A stretch of DNA of 64,000 bases, from positions 1 to 64,000 of the forward strand of contig NZ_JAFBFC010000004.1 of assembly GCF_016909075.1 (NCBI RefSeq), read 5' to 3'. A program made the position numbers and the translations under genes. The stretch comes from Priestia iocasae. GTDB lineage: Bacteria; Bacillota; Bacilli; Bacillales; Bacillaceae_H. Shown in pieces: positions 7,500 to 14,821 of the stretch (positions are counted from its first letter, which is position 1; every line of letters begins with the position of its first letter). The notes below the pieces were generated by a model that worked only from the letters and a program-made list of their open reading frames with translations, ran no database searches and had not been told where the DNA came from.

Positions 7500-9113
7500 A
7501 TGTTTAATTATCCTTATGTATTTTATGATTACTTTTGGCGAAGATATTTCTACGCTTATCATTTTCCTGTAACTGACCAATATAGACAATATGGTGGTTT
7601 TGGGGGCTTTCCAGGTACTGGTGGTGGAGGAATACCCGGACTTCCTGGTGGTGGAGGAATACCTGGACTTCCTGGTGGTGGAGGAATACCTGGACTTCCT
7701 AGTGGTGGAGGAATACCTGGACTTCCTGGTGGTGGAGGAATACCTGGACTTCCTGGTGGTGGAGGAATACCTGGACTTCCTGGTGGCGGAGGAATACCCG
7801 GACTTCCTGGTGGTGGAGGAATACCTGGACTTCCTGGTGGCGGTACTATTCCTGGACTTCCTGGTGGCGGTACTATTCCTGGAGTACCTGGTGGTGATGT
7901 TGCTACACAAGATTGTTTTGAGACCCCAACTGGTGAGGTCTTTTGCGGTGGTTCTGGTGGTGGTAGTTCTGGTGATGGCAGTTCTAATGGTGGAGGAATA
8001 CCTGGACTTCCTGGTGGTGGAGGAATACCTGGACTTCCTGGTGGTGGAGGAATACCTGGACTTCCTGGTGGTGGAGGAATACCCGGACTTCCTGGTGGTG
8101 GAGGAATACCCGGACTTCCTGGTGGTGGAGGAATACCTGGACTTCCTGGTGGTGGAGGAATACCTGGACTTCCTGGTGGCGGAGGAATACCTGGACTTCC
8201 TGGTGGTGGTATCCCTATACCTGATAGTGGTGGATTATCTGGAGCACAGGGTTCAGTTAGTTGGCCTTCAATACCTCCAGTGACTGAGTGGCAATGGCCT
8301 TCAACATCAGGTTGGCCTACTCTTCCTTCAGGAAAATATCCTCCTGAAACAATTCCGGATATTACGCCATCACCACCTCCTCCAGGGAGTACGTCACAGT
8401 ATAAAAAAAATAACATCGTAATTGGACTAATAAGTGGTCGAGGAGAATCAGGAAATTCTTCTATGCTAGATTTTAAACTTTTTTTACAGGATTATTTAAA
8501 GGATAGGGTAAATCCAACACATATATTTTATACAGAATGGAATTCTGGTCAAGTAAGTAATCCTTTTGTAGAGCCAGATACAAATACTCACCTTAATATA
8601 GTTAACAGAATTTCAACCACTCCTTGTTACCAGGCTTTTATTGGTTTCAGCTACGGAGGTTGGGCAGTTAGCAAATTATCGGCAGCATTATCGGGTCGTG
8701 GTCGTAAACCTGATTTTATCGCGTTAATAGATCCAGTTTTTGGCCCATCTAATAATTTGCAAAATGTTAATCGCCCATTTGGAAAAGTAAAAAGGAGTTA
8801 TTATCAAAAATATGCGATAGATGAAATAGACGTATGTTTACAGACAAGAATCCCTTGCAGTAATACAAATAATGGTATTAGTTGTGGTAATAATAATATC
8901 CCTGGAGTAGAGCATATTCATGTGGAACATAGGAGAGATTGGGATGGTAACCGAGTACGACAACATTGTTCGATTAAAGGAAGGGTACCAATAAGGTCTA
9001 CGCATGAAAATTTACCTTGGAACAATTGGGTATGGAGGCAAATTGCTGAAAAATTAGTTCAAGATATTGATAACATTCAATGCCCTGAAGAGTTAATACA
9101 ACCACCGGATTGA
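7500..9113 (+). CDS. Gly/Pro 9-residue-repeat protein fused to a serine hydrolase
   Basis: A 537-residue protein. Residues 1-40 are aromatic-rich ([13 protein letters not shown]). Residues 41-130 hold ten tandem GGGGIPGLP units and 163-234 eight more, separated by a spacer with two Cys. A Trp/Pro linker (235-300) leads to a C-terminal domain (about 301-525) with features of an alpha/beta hydrolase: [11 protein letters not shown], nucleophile motif GFSYGG (Ser384), LIDPVFG (Asp411) and RSTHENLPW (His502). No signal peptide is visible. The repeats are collagen-like in composition but not strict GXY triplets. By analogy with exosporium and coat proteins, which lack signal peptides, a spore-surface enzyme is possible (inference). 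Start: AGAAGGG lies 11 nt before the ATG. Confidence 0.75.
   Translation: MFNYPYVFYDYFWRRYFYAYHFPVTDQYRQYGGFGGFPGTGGGGIPGLPGGGGIPGLPGGGGIPGLPSGGGIPGLPGGGGIPGLPGGGGIPGLPGGGGIPGLPGGGGIPGLPGGGTIPGLPGGGTIPGVPGGDVATQDCFETPTGEVFCGGSGGGSSGDGSSNGGGIPGLPGGGGIPGLPGGGGIPGLPGGGGIPGLPGGGGIPGLPGGGGIPGLPGGGGIPGLPGGGGIPGLPGGGIPIPDSGGLSGAQGSVSWPSIPPVTEWQWPSTSGWPTLPSGKYPPETIPDITPSPPPPGSTSQYKKNNIVIGLISGRGESGNSSMLDFKLFLQDYLKDRVNPTHIFYTEWNSGQVSNPFVEPDTNTHLNIVNRISTTPCYQAFIGFSYGGWAVSKLSAALSGRGRKPDFIALIDPVFGPSNNLQNVNRPFGKVKRSYYQKYAIDEIDVCLQTRIPCSNTNNGISCGNNNIPGVEHIHVEHRRDWDGNRVRQHCSIKGRVPIRSTHENLPWNNWVWRQIAEKLVQDIDNIQCPEELIQPPD
7620..7889 (+). repeat. Ten 27-bp tandem repeats (GGGGIPGLP), block 1
   Basis: Ten in-frame units of 27 bp, each encoding GGGGIPGLP or a close variant (SGGGIPGLP once; GGGTIPGLP and GGGTIPGVP at the end). 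Unit-to-unit nucleotide identity is very high, with only ATACCC/ATACCT and GGT/GGC synonymous changes, which indicates recent expansion and probable length variation between strains. Confidence 0.95.
7986..8201 (+). repeat. Eight 27-bp tandem repeats (GGGGIPGLP), block 2
   Basis: Eight further units, the first reading NGGGIPGLP, of the same sequence family as block 1, with nearly identical codon choice. The two blocks probably arose by duplication of one array across the Cys-containing spacer. Confidence 0.95.
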
Positions 9114-9224
9114 TCTGAATTGGTTAACCCATTAAATAGAACATCTAATTCTAGGATATACTCAATTGAGCCTAATCACATACTTTGAAAGGTAATATTT
9201 AACATAGAAGGGATTTCAAATTAG

Positions 9225-9500
9225 ATGTTTAATTATCCTTCATACCATACACCATACTTTGGACCTGGGCAAGTTCTAATCCCTGTTAAATCTCAATTAG
9301 GACTTGGTATCCCTAAACCTAAACCACCCTTAGTAGAACCAATGTGGGGACCACCTACATGTCCTAATACACCGATACCTAAACAACCATCTACACCGAC
9401 AGTTGCTACAATTCCTGTACCTGGATCGGGAAGTAATAATACTACTAATTTTCCTTCCCATCCTATTCCAGGAACTATTTTGATTCCTAGTTCACCTTGA
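9225..9500 (+). CDS. Small Pro-rich protein sharing the MFNYP start; probably truncated
   Basis: A 91-residue Pro-rich protein beginning MFNYPSYHTPYFGPG. Its first codons and about 25 bases of leader (containing GAAGGGA) match those of the gene at 7500, so the two share an ancestral 5' end. It has no membrane segment or catalytic motif. After the stop at 9498 the same frame continues as Pro-rich sequence (QPTIVPSTPFYPGAVP), and a shifted frame then reads PSYSYPTVVSLWESGQ before TAG near 9599. The gene may therefore have been shortened by a stop and a frameshift. Confidence 0.5.
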   Translation: MFNYPSYHTPYFGPGQVLIPVKSQLGLGIPKPKPPLVEPMWGPPTCPNTPIPKQPSTPTVATIPVPGSGSNNTTNFPSHPIPGTILIPSSP

Positions 9501-10069
9501 CAACCGACTATAGTTCCGAGTACACCATTTTATCCTGGAGCTGTACCCCTAGCTATAGTTATCCTACAGTTGTAAGCCTCTGGGAATCCGGACAGTAGTA
9601 AAGGTGGAATAAAATCAAATTGAGTCGATTGTATGCTGGCTTTTTTTAACCTTCTATATAAATTATTTAAATATTTCATACAATTATTAATGCAATTAGG
9701 TTCATTAAGGGGTCCACCTTCTACATAGCAAAAAACGGCAAGTACCCGGGTTGATTTCCTGCGTTACCCAATAAGGAAGACAGATAACCGAAAGGACCAC
9801 CTTTTGGCTATTTGTCGTGGAAAGATTTATAAGCGCAAAACATATCTTAGGTTGGAGTATGGAATTTTCCTTTGTTTACATAACTAATAACTAAGGCTAC
9901 AATGACACATGAAAAATGTACTGACAAAACCATCTCACAGATAGACGTATTAAACTAATCAAAAAATAGGATCAAGTAAGCTCCAAAAATCTACGTAACA
10001 AGTTTGTTCAGATTTCAAAATTTCTTCCTTCACCTTTTGATAGATACAATATTTTAAAGTATTATAATA
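9501..10069. other. Decayed region with Pro-rich and Gly-rich coding remains
   Basis: It has no intact gene. 9501-9599 continues the Pro-rich coding pattern of the preceding gene across a stop and a shift. On the minus strand, 9721-9807 reads PKGGPFGYLSSLLGNAGNQP then GYLPFFAM and stops, which looks like the end of a Gly-rich protein similar in character to the gene at 10193. The rest is AT-rich and unassigned. Confidence 0.4.
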
Positions 10070-10096
10070 AAAAGCCAAGAATAATCTCGGCTTTTG
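10070..10096. terminator. Terminator-like hairpin
   Basis: Stem AAAAGCC/GGCTTTT around AAGAATAATCTC. It lies about 100 bp beyond the stop of the minus-strand Gly-rich gene at 10193 and could serve it. Confidence 0.5.
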
Positions 10097-10192
10097 TGTA
10101 GAATAGCATTCACGCGAAGGATTTAGAGAAATTTGTTATATAATTTTATTATTTGTAAAGAGTATTTGTTCTAAAAGTAAAAAACTCTTTGT

Positions 10193-10888
10193 TTAACATT
10201 CAACATAAAGAATATTGTTCGTTGCAATATTACCTATCCCAAATTTAGGGAAGAACTGTATTATTGTAGTGTTAAAGAAATTAGTTTGTACAATGATACC
10301 TACACGAACTCGAAGATTAAATGGATTTGTACCTGTTATCATGACTGACCAACGTAATTGGCAGAATGGAAGTCTCCATCGAAAACGATAATCTTCATCT
10401 CTTCCACCATATCCTCCATACCCGTTCAAGCCACCATTAAGACCACCATATCCTCCATACCCGTTCAAGCTACCATTAAGACCACCATATCCTCCATACC
10501 CGTTCAAGCCACCATTAAGACCACCATATCCTCCATACCCGTTCAAGCCACCATTAAGACCACCATTAAACCCACCTTGTTGTTGCAATGCTTGTGATGC
10601 CAATTGTTGGACTAAACCTGGATTAGATAATAATTGCTGATATCGTTGCCTTACTCTTGGGGGTGGAGAAAAACTAGATAATTGGCTAGTTAGTTGAGTA
10701 GGATATGCAGCGTAAGATTGTGGTGCATCCAAACTACCTAAGCTTCCTAAATCTACGTCTCCTAATAAACTAGGTAACACAGATCCTAAACTTCCTAAAC
10801 TTCCTCCTAATCCTCCTAAATCCATTCCTCCTTGTGATCCACCATATTGTCTCATTGGTTCAGGCCATGAATAATACATTTCATACAT
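10193..10888 (-). CDS. Gly-rich repeat protein, possibly a spore-surface component
   Basis: A 231-residue protein. Residues about 1-70 are Gly/Leu/Ser-rich (GGLGGSLGSLGS). A Gln-rich helix-like segment follows (RQRYQQLLSN), then four 13-residue repeats LNGGLNGYGGYGG, and a C-terminal part of about 60 residues rich in Phe, Ile and Thr (alternating pattern, likely beta strands). There is no signal peptide or enzyme motif. I start at the ATG for MYEMYYSWPEP because AAAGGAG lies 10 nt upstream; a GTG four codons earlier touches that site. Family not recognised. Composition resembles insoluble coat or exosporium proteins (inference). Confidence 0.65.
   Translation of the reverse strand: MYEMYYSWPEPMRQYGGSQGGMDLGGLGGSLGSLGSVLPSLLGDVDLGSLGSLDAPQSYAAYPTQLTSQLSSFSPPPRVRQRYQQLLSNPGLVQQLASQALQQQGGFNGGLNGGLNGYGGYGGLNGGLNGYGGYGGLNGSLNGYGGYGGLNGGLNGYGGYGGRDEDYRFRWRLPFCQLRWSVMITGTNPFNLRVRVGIIVQTNFFNTTIIQFFPKFGIGNIATNNILYVEC
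10404..10559 (-). repeat. Four 39-bp tandem repeats encoding LNGGLNGYGGYGG
   Basis: Four in-frame units of exactly 39 bp at 10404, 10443, 10482 and 10521, differing at a single base (Gly to Ser in one unit). Near identity implies recent copy-number change. Confidence 0.95.
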
Positions 10889-11309
10889 TTTTATAAACAC
10901 TCCTTTATTTTACATACCAAACGGGCTCTTTCATTAATTTTTACACTTCCTTTGCATGATATGTGTCTATGTTTTTCCATGTATAGGCAAATGACTTAAA
11001 GAGAAAAGCCTATTGATAGTTATTTTCCATTTTTTAAATGATTTTCAGCTCTTTTATTAATGGATACTAACATTCAATCTGAAATCTCAACTGGTTCAAA
11101 CCTAATATTAATTTATTGCATACAAAAAGGCTGCTATTGTAAGCAACCTATTATATAAAAGTATGAAACAATTATTTAATTATATTGACTAACAACTGAT
11201 ACAAACATAAAGAACTAGTAGTTTAGTTGCTGATAGCCTTATATCTAAGATAATCTGACAAACCCGAATAGAATGACCATAGTTTACATGGTACTTTGGT
11301 TTTGATTCC

Positions 11310-11441
11310 TCATAAGATTACTAAGGTCTGGCCTATTTGTCTTCCTAAACTTAATCCTTTATCATTATCTACTTTAAAATGTACGCCAGCGTACAAACCA
11401 GATTGTACACTTTCTTCTACTAAAAAATAAAACCTTACCTT
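11310..11441 (-). pseudogene. C-terminal fragment of a vanadium haloperoxidase/PAP2-like protein
   Basis: Between in-frame stops, this frame reads RFYFLVEESVQSGLYAGVHF then KVDNDKGLSLGRQIGQTLV. The pattern S-x-LYAGVHF-x-D-x-x-x-GL-x-LGR-x-IG matches the last conserved block of vanadium-dependent haloperoxidase-like PAP2 proteins, in which the His binds vanadate or phosphate. Only this end remains; the body of the gene is gone. Family assignment is from memory of the motif. Confidence 0.5.
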
Positions 11442-11471
11442 GGACTAATAAAGTTCGTAAAGCTAGCTCCT

Positions 11472-11683
11472 CTAGTAAATGACTTGGTATAGTTTAATTC
11501 CCCTACCATTCCAGTTATTCCAACCGTTTGGAGATATTGGTCTTGGTCCTGGTGGTGGCCAAGGCCAATGTGTGCCTGGCCCAACCGGTTGTGCAATAGG
11601 CATTGTAAGTGTGCCCAACAATCCTAGACCATAAGGGGTCAGAATTGACTGTGCTGGATAATAATTCGGAAAATATTAATCAT
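11472..11683 (-). pseudogene. Frameshifted Pro-rich MFNYP-type gene
   Basis: An ATG at 11683 with AAAGGAGAGG upstream encodes MINIF, then the frame breaks. A one-base shift gives a continuous Pro/Trp-rich frame (FPNYYPAQSILTPYGLGLLG, later PWPPPGPRPISPNGWNNWNG) to a TAG at 11472. Restoring the missing base near the fourth codon would give MINYFPNYYPAQ, similar to the MFNYP start of the genes at 7500 and 9225. It is probably a dead third member of that group. Confidence 0.55.
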
Positions 11684-11942
11684 TCAAAAATTACCTCTCC
11701 TTTTAACTATCAATAATAATATCTCCCTAAGTGATCTTCCTCAACGCTATTGTTGCAATAACTAGTAAGTGATTTGACCACCCCATCCGACGTTTATCTG
11801 ATGTGAAATAAGCAGTAAGCAATAGTCCGATAAAGTAATTTCAATATGTTTATCTATGGGAAATTTTTTAATCTTAGAGTCATATTTATCATTTATGATA
11901 TGTACCTAGTTTTTACAAGTATAGTTAGATACCTATTGTGAG

Positions 11943-11973
11943 AAGCCTAAATTACATTTTTTCGGGCTTTTTT
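11943..11973 (+). terminator. Terminator-like hairpin
   Basis: Stem AGAAGCC/GGGCTTT followed by TTTT. It is isolated from any intact gene, so it is probably left over from a decayed one. Confidence 0.45.
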
Positions 11974-12049
11974 GAATGTTACCAAACGCGAATAAATAAC
12001 ATTGATCCCACATATAAAGGTTCTTAGAGGAATAGGTTATGGTACCTAA

Positions 12050-12157
12050 GGTAAATTGGACACTAATCCAAACCCAATTTATTGGCCGTATGAAAATATA
12101 CAATATATCAAACTTTTTAGGGAATTAAGCGATTGCACCGCAGAGTACGTTTCCTGA
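12050..12157 (+). pseudogene. Short coding-like fragment, family unknown
   Basis: Between two stops this frame reads KLDTNPNPIYWPYENIQYIK then LFRELSDCTAEYVS. Composition is protein-like (Trp, Pro, Tyr, acidic residues) but no start or ribosome binding site is present. It may be the tail of a lost gene; low certainty. Confidence 0.3.
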
Positions 12158-12310
12158 GCGGAACTAAATCGTTGAAATTCCCAATGGCGAAGCAAGGTCA
12201 GAGGATTTTCCCCTCTGTCATCCACCGTCTAGCCGGTTAAGAGATTTAGTATTAGTTCGGCACATGTATTACCGTTATTAATAAAAGGATATTTTTGGAG
12301 GTCATGTATC

Positions 12311-13216
12311 ATGTTTGAAGTTGAGCTGGATATTTATTCTGGGATGCCTAATCCTAAATGGATTTTGTCTAAGGCTGAAGAGAAGGAACTGCGCGATCGA
12401 ATAACTTCAGAGTCAACACAAGTTTCTCCGGTTCATACACCTGAGGAGGAGTTTGACCTAGGCTATCGTGGATTGATTGTCCGAGATATTAAATGGAACA
12501 GGATCAGTCGGGGATTGAAAAGTATATTCCCTAGAGAGTTCCGTGTTGGGAGTAAAATGGCAAAGCAATTCTCCACTGCTGAGTGGCTTTTAAAAACATC
12601 AGAAAAGAAATGCAGTAAAGTAACGGACAAACTGCGTGAAGTAGCTGCAAAAGGTGTCGTATTAGCATCATCGTCTCGTGAGGTTGTTACATCAGCTACA
12701 TATAGTAACGAAGGTAGTAAAGTCTCCCGAGCCACAGAGTGGGAAACATGCCAATATAATTTCTTTGCTGACAATACAGATGTTTTTAATTTGAATTCTA
12801 ATATCATTCACAATAATTGCTATGCCTTTGCCAGTAACCATCTAGGTGGTGGTCGCTATGCTCATCCTGGACTACACGGAGGTCGTCCAGCAAAAGAAAA
12901 TACTTGCAGTGAAGTGATTGCTGGTCTACACGCCGATGGTTGGAATCATTATTGTTCGCCGAACTCATCGGACGTATTGATTATTGCCTGTGTGATTTGG
13001 CCAGGAGAAGATTTTCACTTCTATCGGCTTGTCTCAGATGGGCCAAGTTGGCAATGGGCTCACAAACAAGGAAGTACAAAAGCTTCTTACAGAGATAATT
13101 GTCAAAAGAGAATTGAACATGATATTACACCCAAAAACTGTTGCAGAGGACATTACACGGATTTCTGTGGTTATTTCTATCAGAATGGACCAAAGGTAAC
13201 TGTAAAATCATATTAA
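12311..13216 (+). CDS. Two-domain protein: ELDIxSGxPNP domain plus NNCYAFASN Cys/His domain
   Basis: A 301-residue protein with no signal peptide. Residues 1-95 carry FEVELDIYSGMPNPKW, GYRGLIVRD and TAEWLLKTS, which recur in the next gene. Residues about 165-301 form a Cys/His-rich domain with NNCYAFASN, YAHPGLHGG, a CSEVIAGLHADGW segment and DFHFYRLVSDG. I recall related NNCYNYA proteins in actinobacteria and other bacteria; the invariant Cys and His could form a thiol-protease-like site (inference, not proven). Two CC/Cys pairs near the C terminus may bind metal or form disulfides. GGAGG lies about 10 nt before the ATG. Confidence 0.65.
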   Translation: MFEVELDIYSGMPNPKWILSKAEEKELRDRITSESTQVSPVHTPEEEFDLGYRGLIVRDIKWNRISRGLKSIFPREFRVGSKMAKQFSTAEWLLKTSEKKCSKVTDKLREVAAKGVVLASSSREVVTSATYSNEGSKVSRATEWETCQYNFFADNTDVFNLNSNIIHNNCYAFASNHLGGGRYAHPGLHGGRPAKENTCSEVIAGLHADGWNHYCSPNSSDVLIIACVIWPGEDFHFYRLVSDGPSWQWAHKQGSTKASYRDNCQKRIEHDITPKNCCRGHYTDFCGYFYQNGPKVTVKSY

Positions 13217-13328
13217 TATAGACTGACTTAAGAACATGGAACTATCTTACTTTCCTTGTGGGGGATATTGATTCAATTATCAATGCCTAACTGCGGACAC
13301 GCAAGTAACGGCAGAAGGAGACAAAGTC

Positions 13329-13691
13329 ATGTTAGAAAGAGTTGAAGTTGAACTAGATATCTTTTCTGGTAATCCTAACCCAACATGGATGTTGTCAGAT
13401 GCAGAGGGGGTTCTTTTTTTGAAAAGACTCGCTATGCTACCCAAATCCTCAATTAAAGAATTATCTACAAATCTCGGTTATCGAGGCTTCATAGTTCGAG
13501 TGACCAATAGAATGGTAAATATTCTTGTTCGAATTCAAAATGGAACGGTACAATTTTCACAAGATGACACCAATGTCTATTACAACGATCAAAACCGATA
13601 TTTGGAACAATGGTTATTGAACTCTGGTAAACACTACCTAAAAAGCGACCTCTTTAAAATAATTGGGAGTGAATTTCCTAGGAACTTTTGA
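13329..13691 (+). CDS. Stand-alone ELDIFSGNPNP-domain protein
   Basis: A 120-residue protein paralogous to the N-terminal domain of the preceding gene: VELDIFSGNPNPTW, LGYRGFIVR and LEQWLLNSG align in order with VELDIYSGMPNPKW, LGYRGLIVR and TAEWLLKTS. It lacks the Cys/His domain. The arrangement (two-domain protein followed by free N-terminal domain) resembles effector-plus-immunity or effector-plus-modulator pairs, but no function is established. The two genes lie 112 bp apart and each has its own GGAG-like site. Family unnamed to me. Confidence 0.65.
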   Translation: MLERVEVELDIFSGNPNPTWMLSDAEGVLFLKRLAMLPKSSIKELSTNLGYRGFIVRVTNRMVNILVRIQNGTVQFSQDDTNVYYNDQNRYLEQWLLNSGKHYLKSDLFKIIGSEFPRNF

Positions 13692-14033
13692 ATTTACTCG
13701 TTTCCCTTTTAAGGAATTCAATCTTGTAATGATTAGAATTATAATCGAGTGGATGGCCTCGGACAAACAAATTAATAAATAAATTATGGGGCAGTAACAA
13801 ACTTAATCAATAATAAAAATCTGAATAAGATTAGGTTTGATCTGTATTTCTACTATTTGGTTACATAGTTTTCCTCTTAATAAATAATAAATTCACCTGC
13901 CGCAGTCGCTGATATTTCCATTTTTCAAGCTTCAATAGGTGTGGGTATAGTGCCAGAACCAGGTAGTTTTGCTACGGGCAACTGCAGTGAATTATTAAAA
14001 GGTCTCATAGTAAAACCTGAAAGTGAAGTGAGT
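13692..14033. other. Island right edge, coding-like but no start
   Basis: 13890-14006 is open in the frame of the following mini zinc-ribbon gene and reads ADISIFQASIGVGIVPEPGS then FATGNCSELLKGL, which looks like the tail of a gene fused by chance to the repeat boundary at 14007. A GTG at 13941 could start a 76-residue chimera, but it has no ribosome binding site. The rest is AT-rich. Confidence 0.4.
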
Positions 14034-14171
14034 ATGATGGGGATTTATGTTTTGTGTCCAGGATGTGACGGAAAGAAACAATGTAAAAAAGGCTGGAGGC
14101 TGTTTAGCAGAAAATTAAAGTGTGAACAGTGCCAAGGAACAGGGAAAACGGAATATTTAGGGCGATTGTGA
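14034..14171 (+). CDS. Mini zinc-ribbon protein (DnaJ-type CxxC motifs), right copy
   Basis: A 45-residue product with CPGC, KKQC and CEQCQGTGK motifs, one residue different from the left copy. I start at the ATG shared by both copies. It is convergent with the stress-protein gene, with which it shares the hairpin at 14199. Confidence 0.5.
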   Translation: MMGIYVLCPGCDGKKQCKKGWRLFSRKLKCEQCQGTGKTEYLGRL

Positions 14172-14198
14172 AAAAATGTAACGTGTCATCAAGAAATA

Positions 14199-14245
14199 AA
14201 GCACAAGACCATGTCGACTTATTTCATCGAGAAGATCTTGTGCTT
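14199..14245. terminator. Terminator of the general stress protein gene
   Basis: Arms AAGCACAAGA and TCTTGTGCTT lie 15 bp beyond the stop of the minus-strand gene; it may also end the plus-strand mini zinc-ribbon transcript. Confidence 0.6.
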
Positions 14246-14260
14246 GTAATCACAGCTTCC

Positions 14261-14683
14261 TTACAATGTTAATACTTGTGGAGATTCATTACTTTTGTTC
14301 ATTAAACGAATGGCAGACGGGTGGATTTCGAGAACAATATAGTCAGAATCGTTTGGACCGTCAAACCATCTGCTGAAACTTTCTTGCCAAATCTGTTGCT
14401 TCAAATTATCATCCTCTTTCATAACTGCTTTACCTTCTACTTCAATGTACGAATCCCCAAATCCTTCTCCGTTGTAACCTAATAGGATATGCACATAAGG
14501 GTTTTGTTCAATTTCTTCTGCTTTATGTGTTTCTTTACTTGTTGGCGTATAGAGAGTTAACTCATCATTGAAAAATGTCATGTAGCGTGAATGAGGTTTA
14601 TTTTGAATAACAGTTGCTAGTGTTCCAATCTGGTTCTGTTCAAGAACGGATAGAATACTTTCTTTTAGTTGTTGTTCGTTCAT
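14261..14683 (-). CDS. ydaG: General stress protein 26-like flavin-binding protein (YdaG family)
   Basis: A 140-residue member of the pyridoxamine 5'-phosphate oxidase-like split-barrel family. It resembles B. subtilis YdaG (GSP26): GTLATVIQNKPHSRYMTFF, LTLYTPTSKETHKAEEI, PYVHILLGYNGEGFGDSYIE and a conserved C-terminal SRWFDGPNDSDYIVLEI. Such proteins bind FMN, heme or F420-like cofactors; the substrate here is unknown. YdaG belongs to the sigma-B regulon in B. subtilis; regulation here is not shown. The start follows AAGGAG (9 nt). A truncated copy lies at 6399-6664. Confidence 0.85.
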   Translation of the reverse strand: MNEQQLKESILSVLEQNQIGTLATVIQNKPHSRYMTFFNDELTLYTPTSKETHKAEEIEQNPYVHILLGYNGEGFGDSYIEVEGKAVMKEDDNLKQQIWQESFSRWFDGPNDSDYIVLEIHPSAIRLMNKSNESPQVLTL

Positions 14684-14772
14684 GAATCCACACTCCTTCT
14701 TTTATATGTTACTAGGTGTATACCTTTTTTGCTGAAGGGTTAAACGGCAAAAAATTAAGAAGAGGAATATTT

Positions 14773-14802
14773 TGTATACGAATAATGAAGAGGCACATAC
14801 TA
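14773..14802 (+). promoter_or_regulatory. Sigma-G-type promoter of the ger operon
   Basis: TGTATA at 14773, 17 nt, then CATACTA at 14796. This fits the forespore sigma-G pattern (GNATA-like, N17-18, CATnnTA), as expected for germinant receptor genes. Confidence 0.5.
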
Positions 14803-14821
14803 ATGGACACAAACTAGTTTA

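Larger units (their letters stand above)
10889..12310. other. Long non-genic stretch of the island with pseudogene fragments
   Basis: About 1.4 kb with no intact gene. It holds three fragments listed separately (11310-11441, 11472-11683, 12050-12157) and a terminator-like hairpin at 11943. The remainder is AT-rich with many stops in all frames. The density of fragments suggests repeated insertion and decay. Confidence 0.5.
14007..14526. repeat. Direct repeat, right copy, of the ~519-bp segment
   Basis: It matches 6146-6664 in direct orientation; it has one extra A in the run after the mini zinc-ribbon stop. On its right it runs uninterrupted into the 5' half of the intact stress-protein gene, so this copy retains the native right flank while the left copy retains the native left flank. 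Confidence 0.95.

Noticed and set aside
7620-8201. Regular 27-bp repeats considered as a CRISPR array
   Set aside because: Units are contiguous with no unique spacers, are in frame, and encode protein.
7559-8416. Long open frames on the minus strand (PGSPGIPPP repeats) and in a second plus frame (VVEEYLDFL repeats) through the Gly/Pro repeat region
   Set aside because: A 27-bp repeat without stops keeps several frames open. Only the frame from ATG 7500 has a ribosome binding site and continues into a folded domain.
6829-8775. A shared AATAATTTGCAAAATGT at 6829 and 8755 as evidence of duplication
   Set aside because: Identity does not extend beyond these 17 bases and flanking protein sequence differs.
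10358-10597. Plus-strand open frame with SIPVQATIKTT repeats
   Set aside because: It is a shadow of the minus-strand Gly-rich gene, created by the 39-bp repeats; no ribosome binding site.
13941-14171. 76-codon frame starting at GTG 13941 and running into the mini zinc-ribbon gene
   Set aside because: The upstream part ends at the repeat boundary and is absent from the other copy; no ribosome binding site. I use the shared ATG at 14034.
6146-14526. The island as a prophage or integrative conjugative element
   Set aside because: No integrase, relaxase, phage structural or replication gene is visible and no tRNA target is present.
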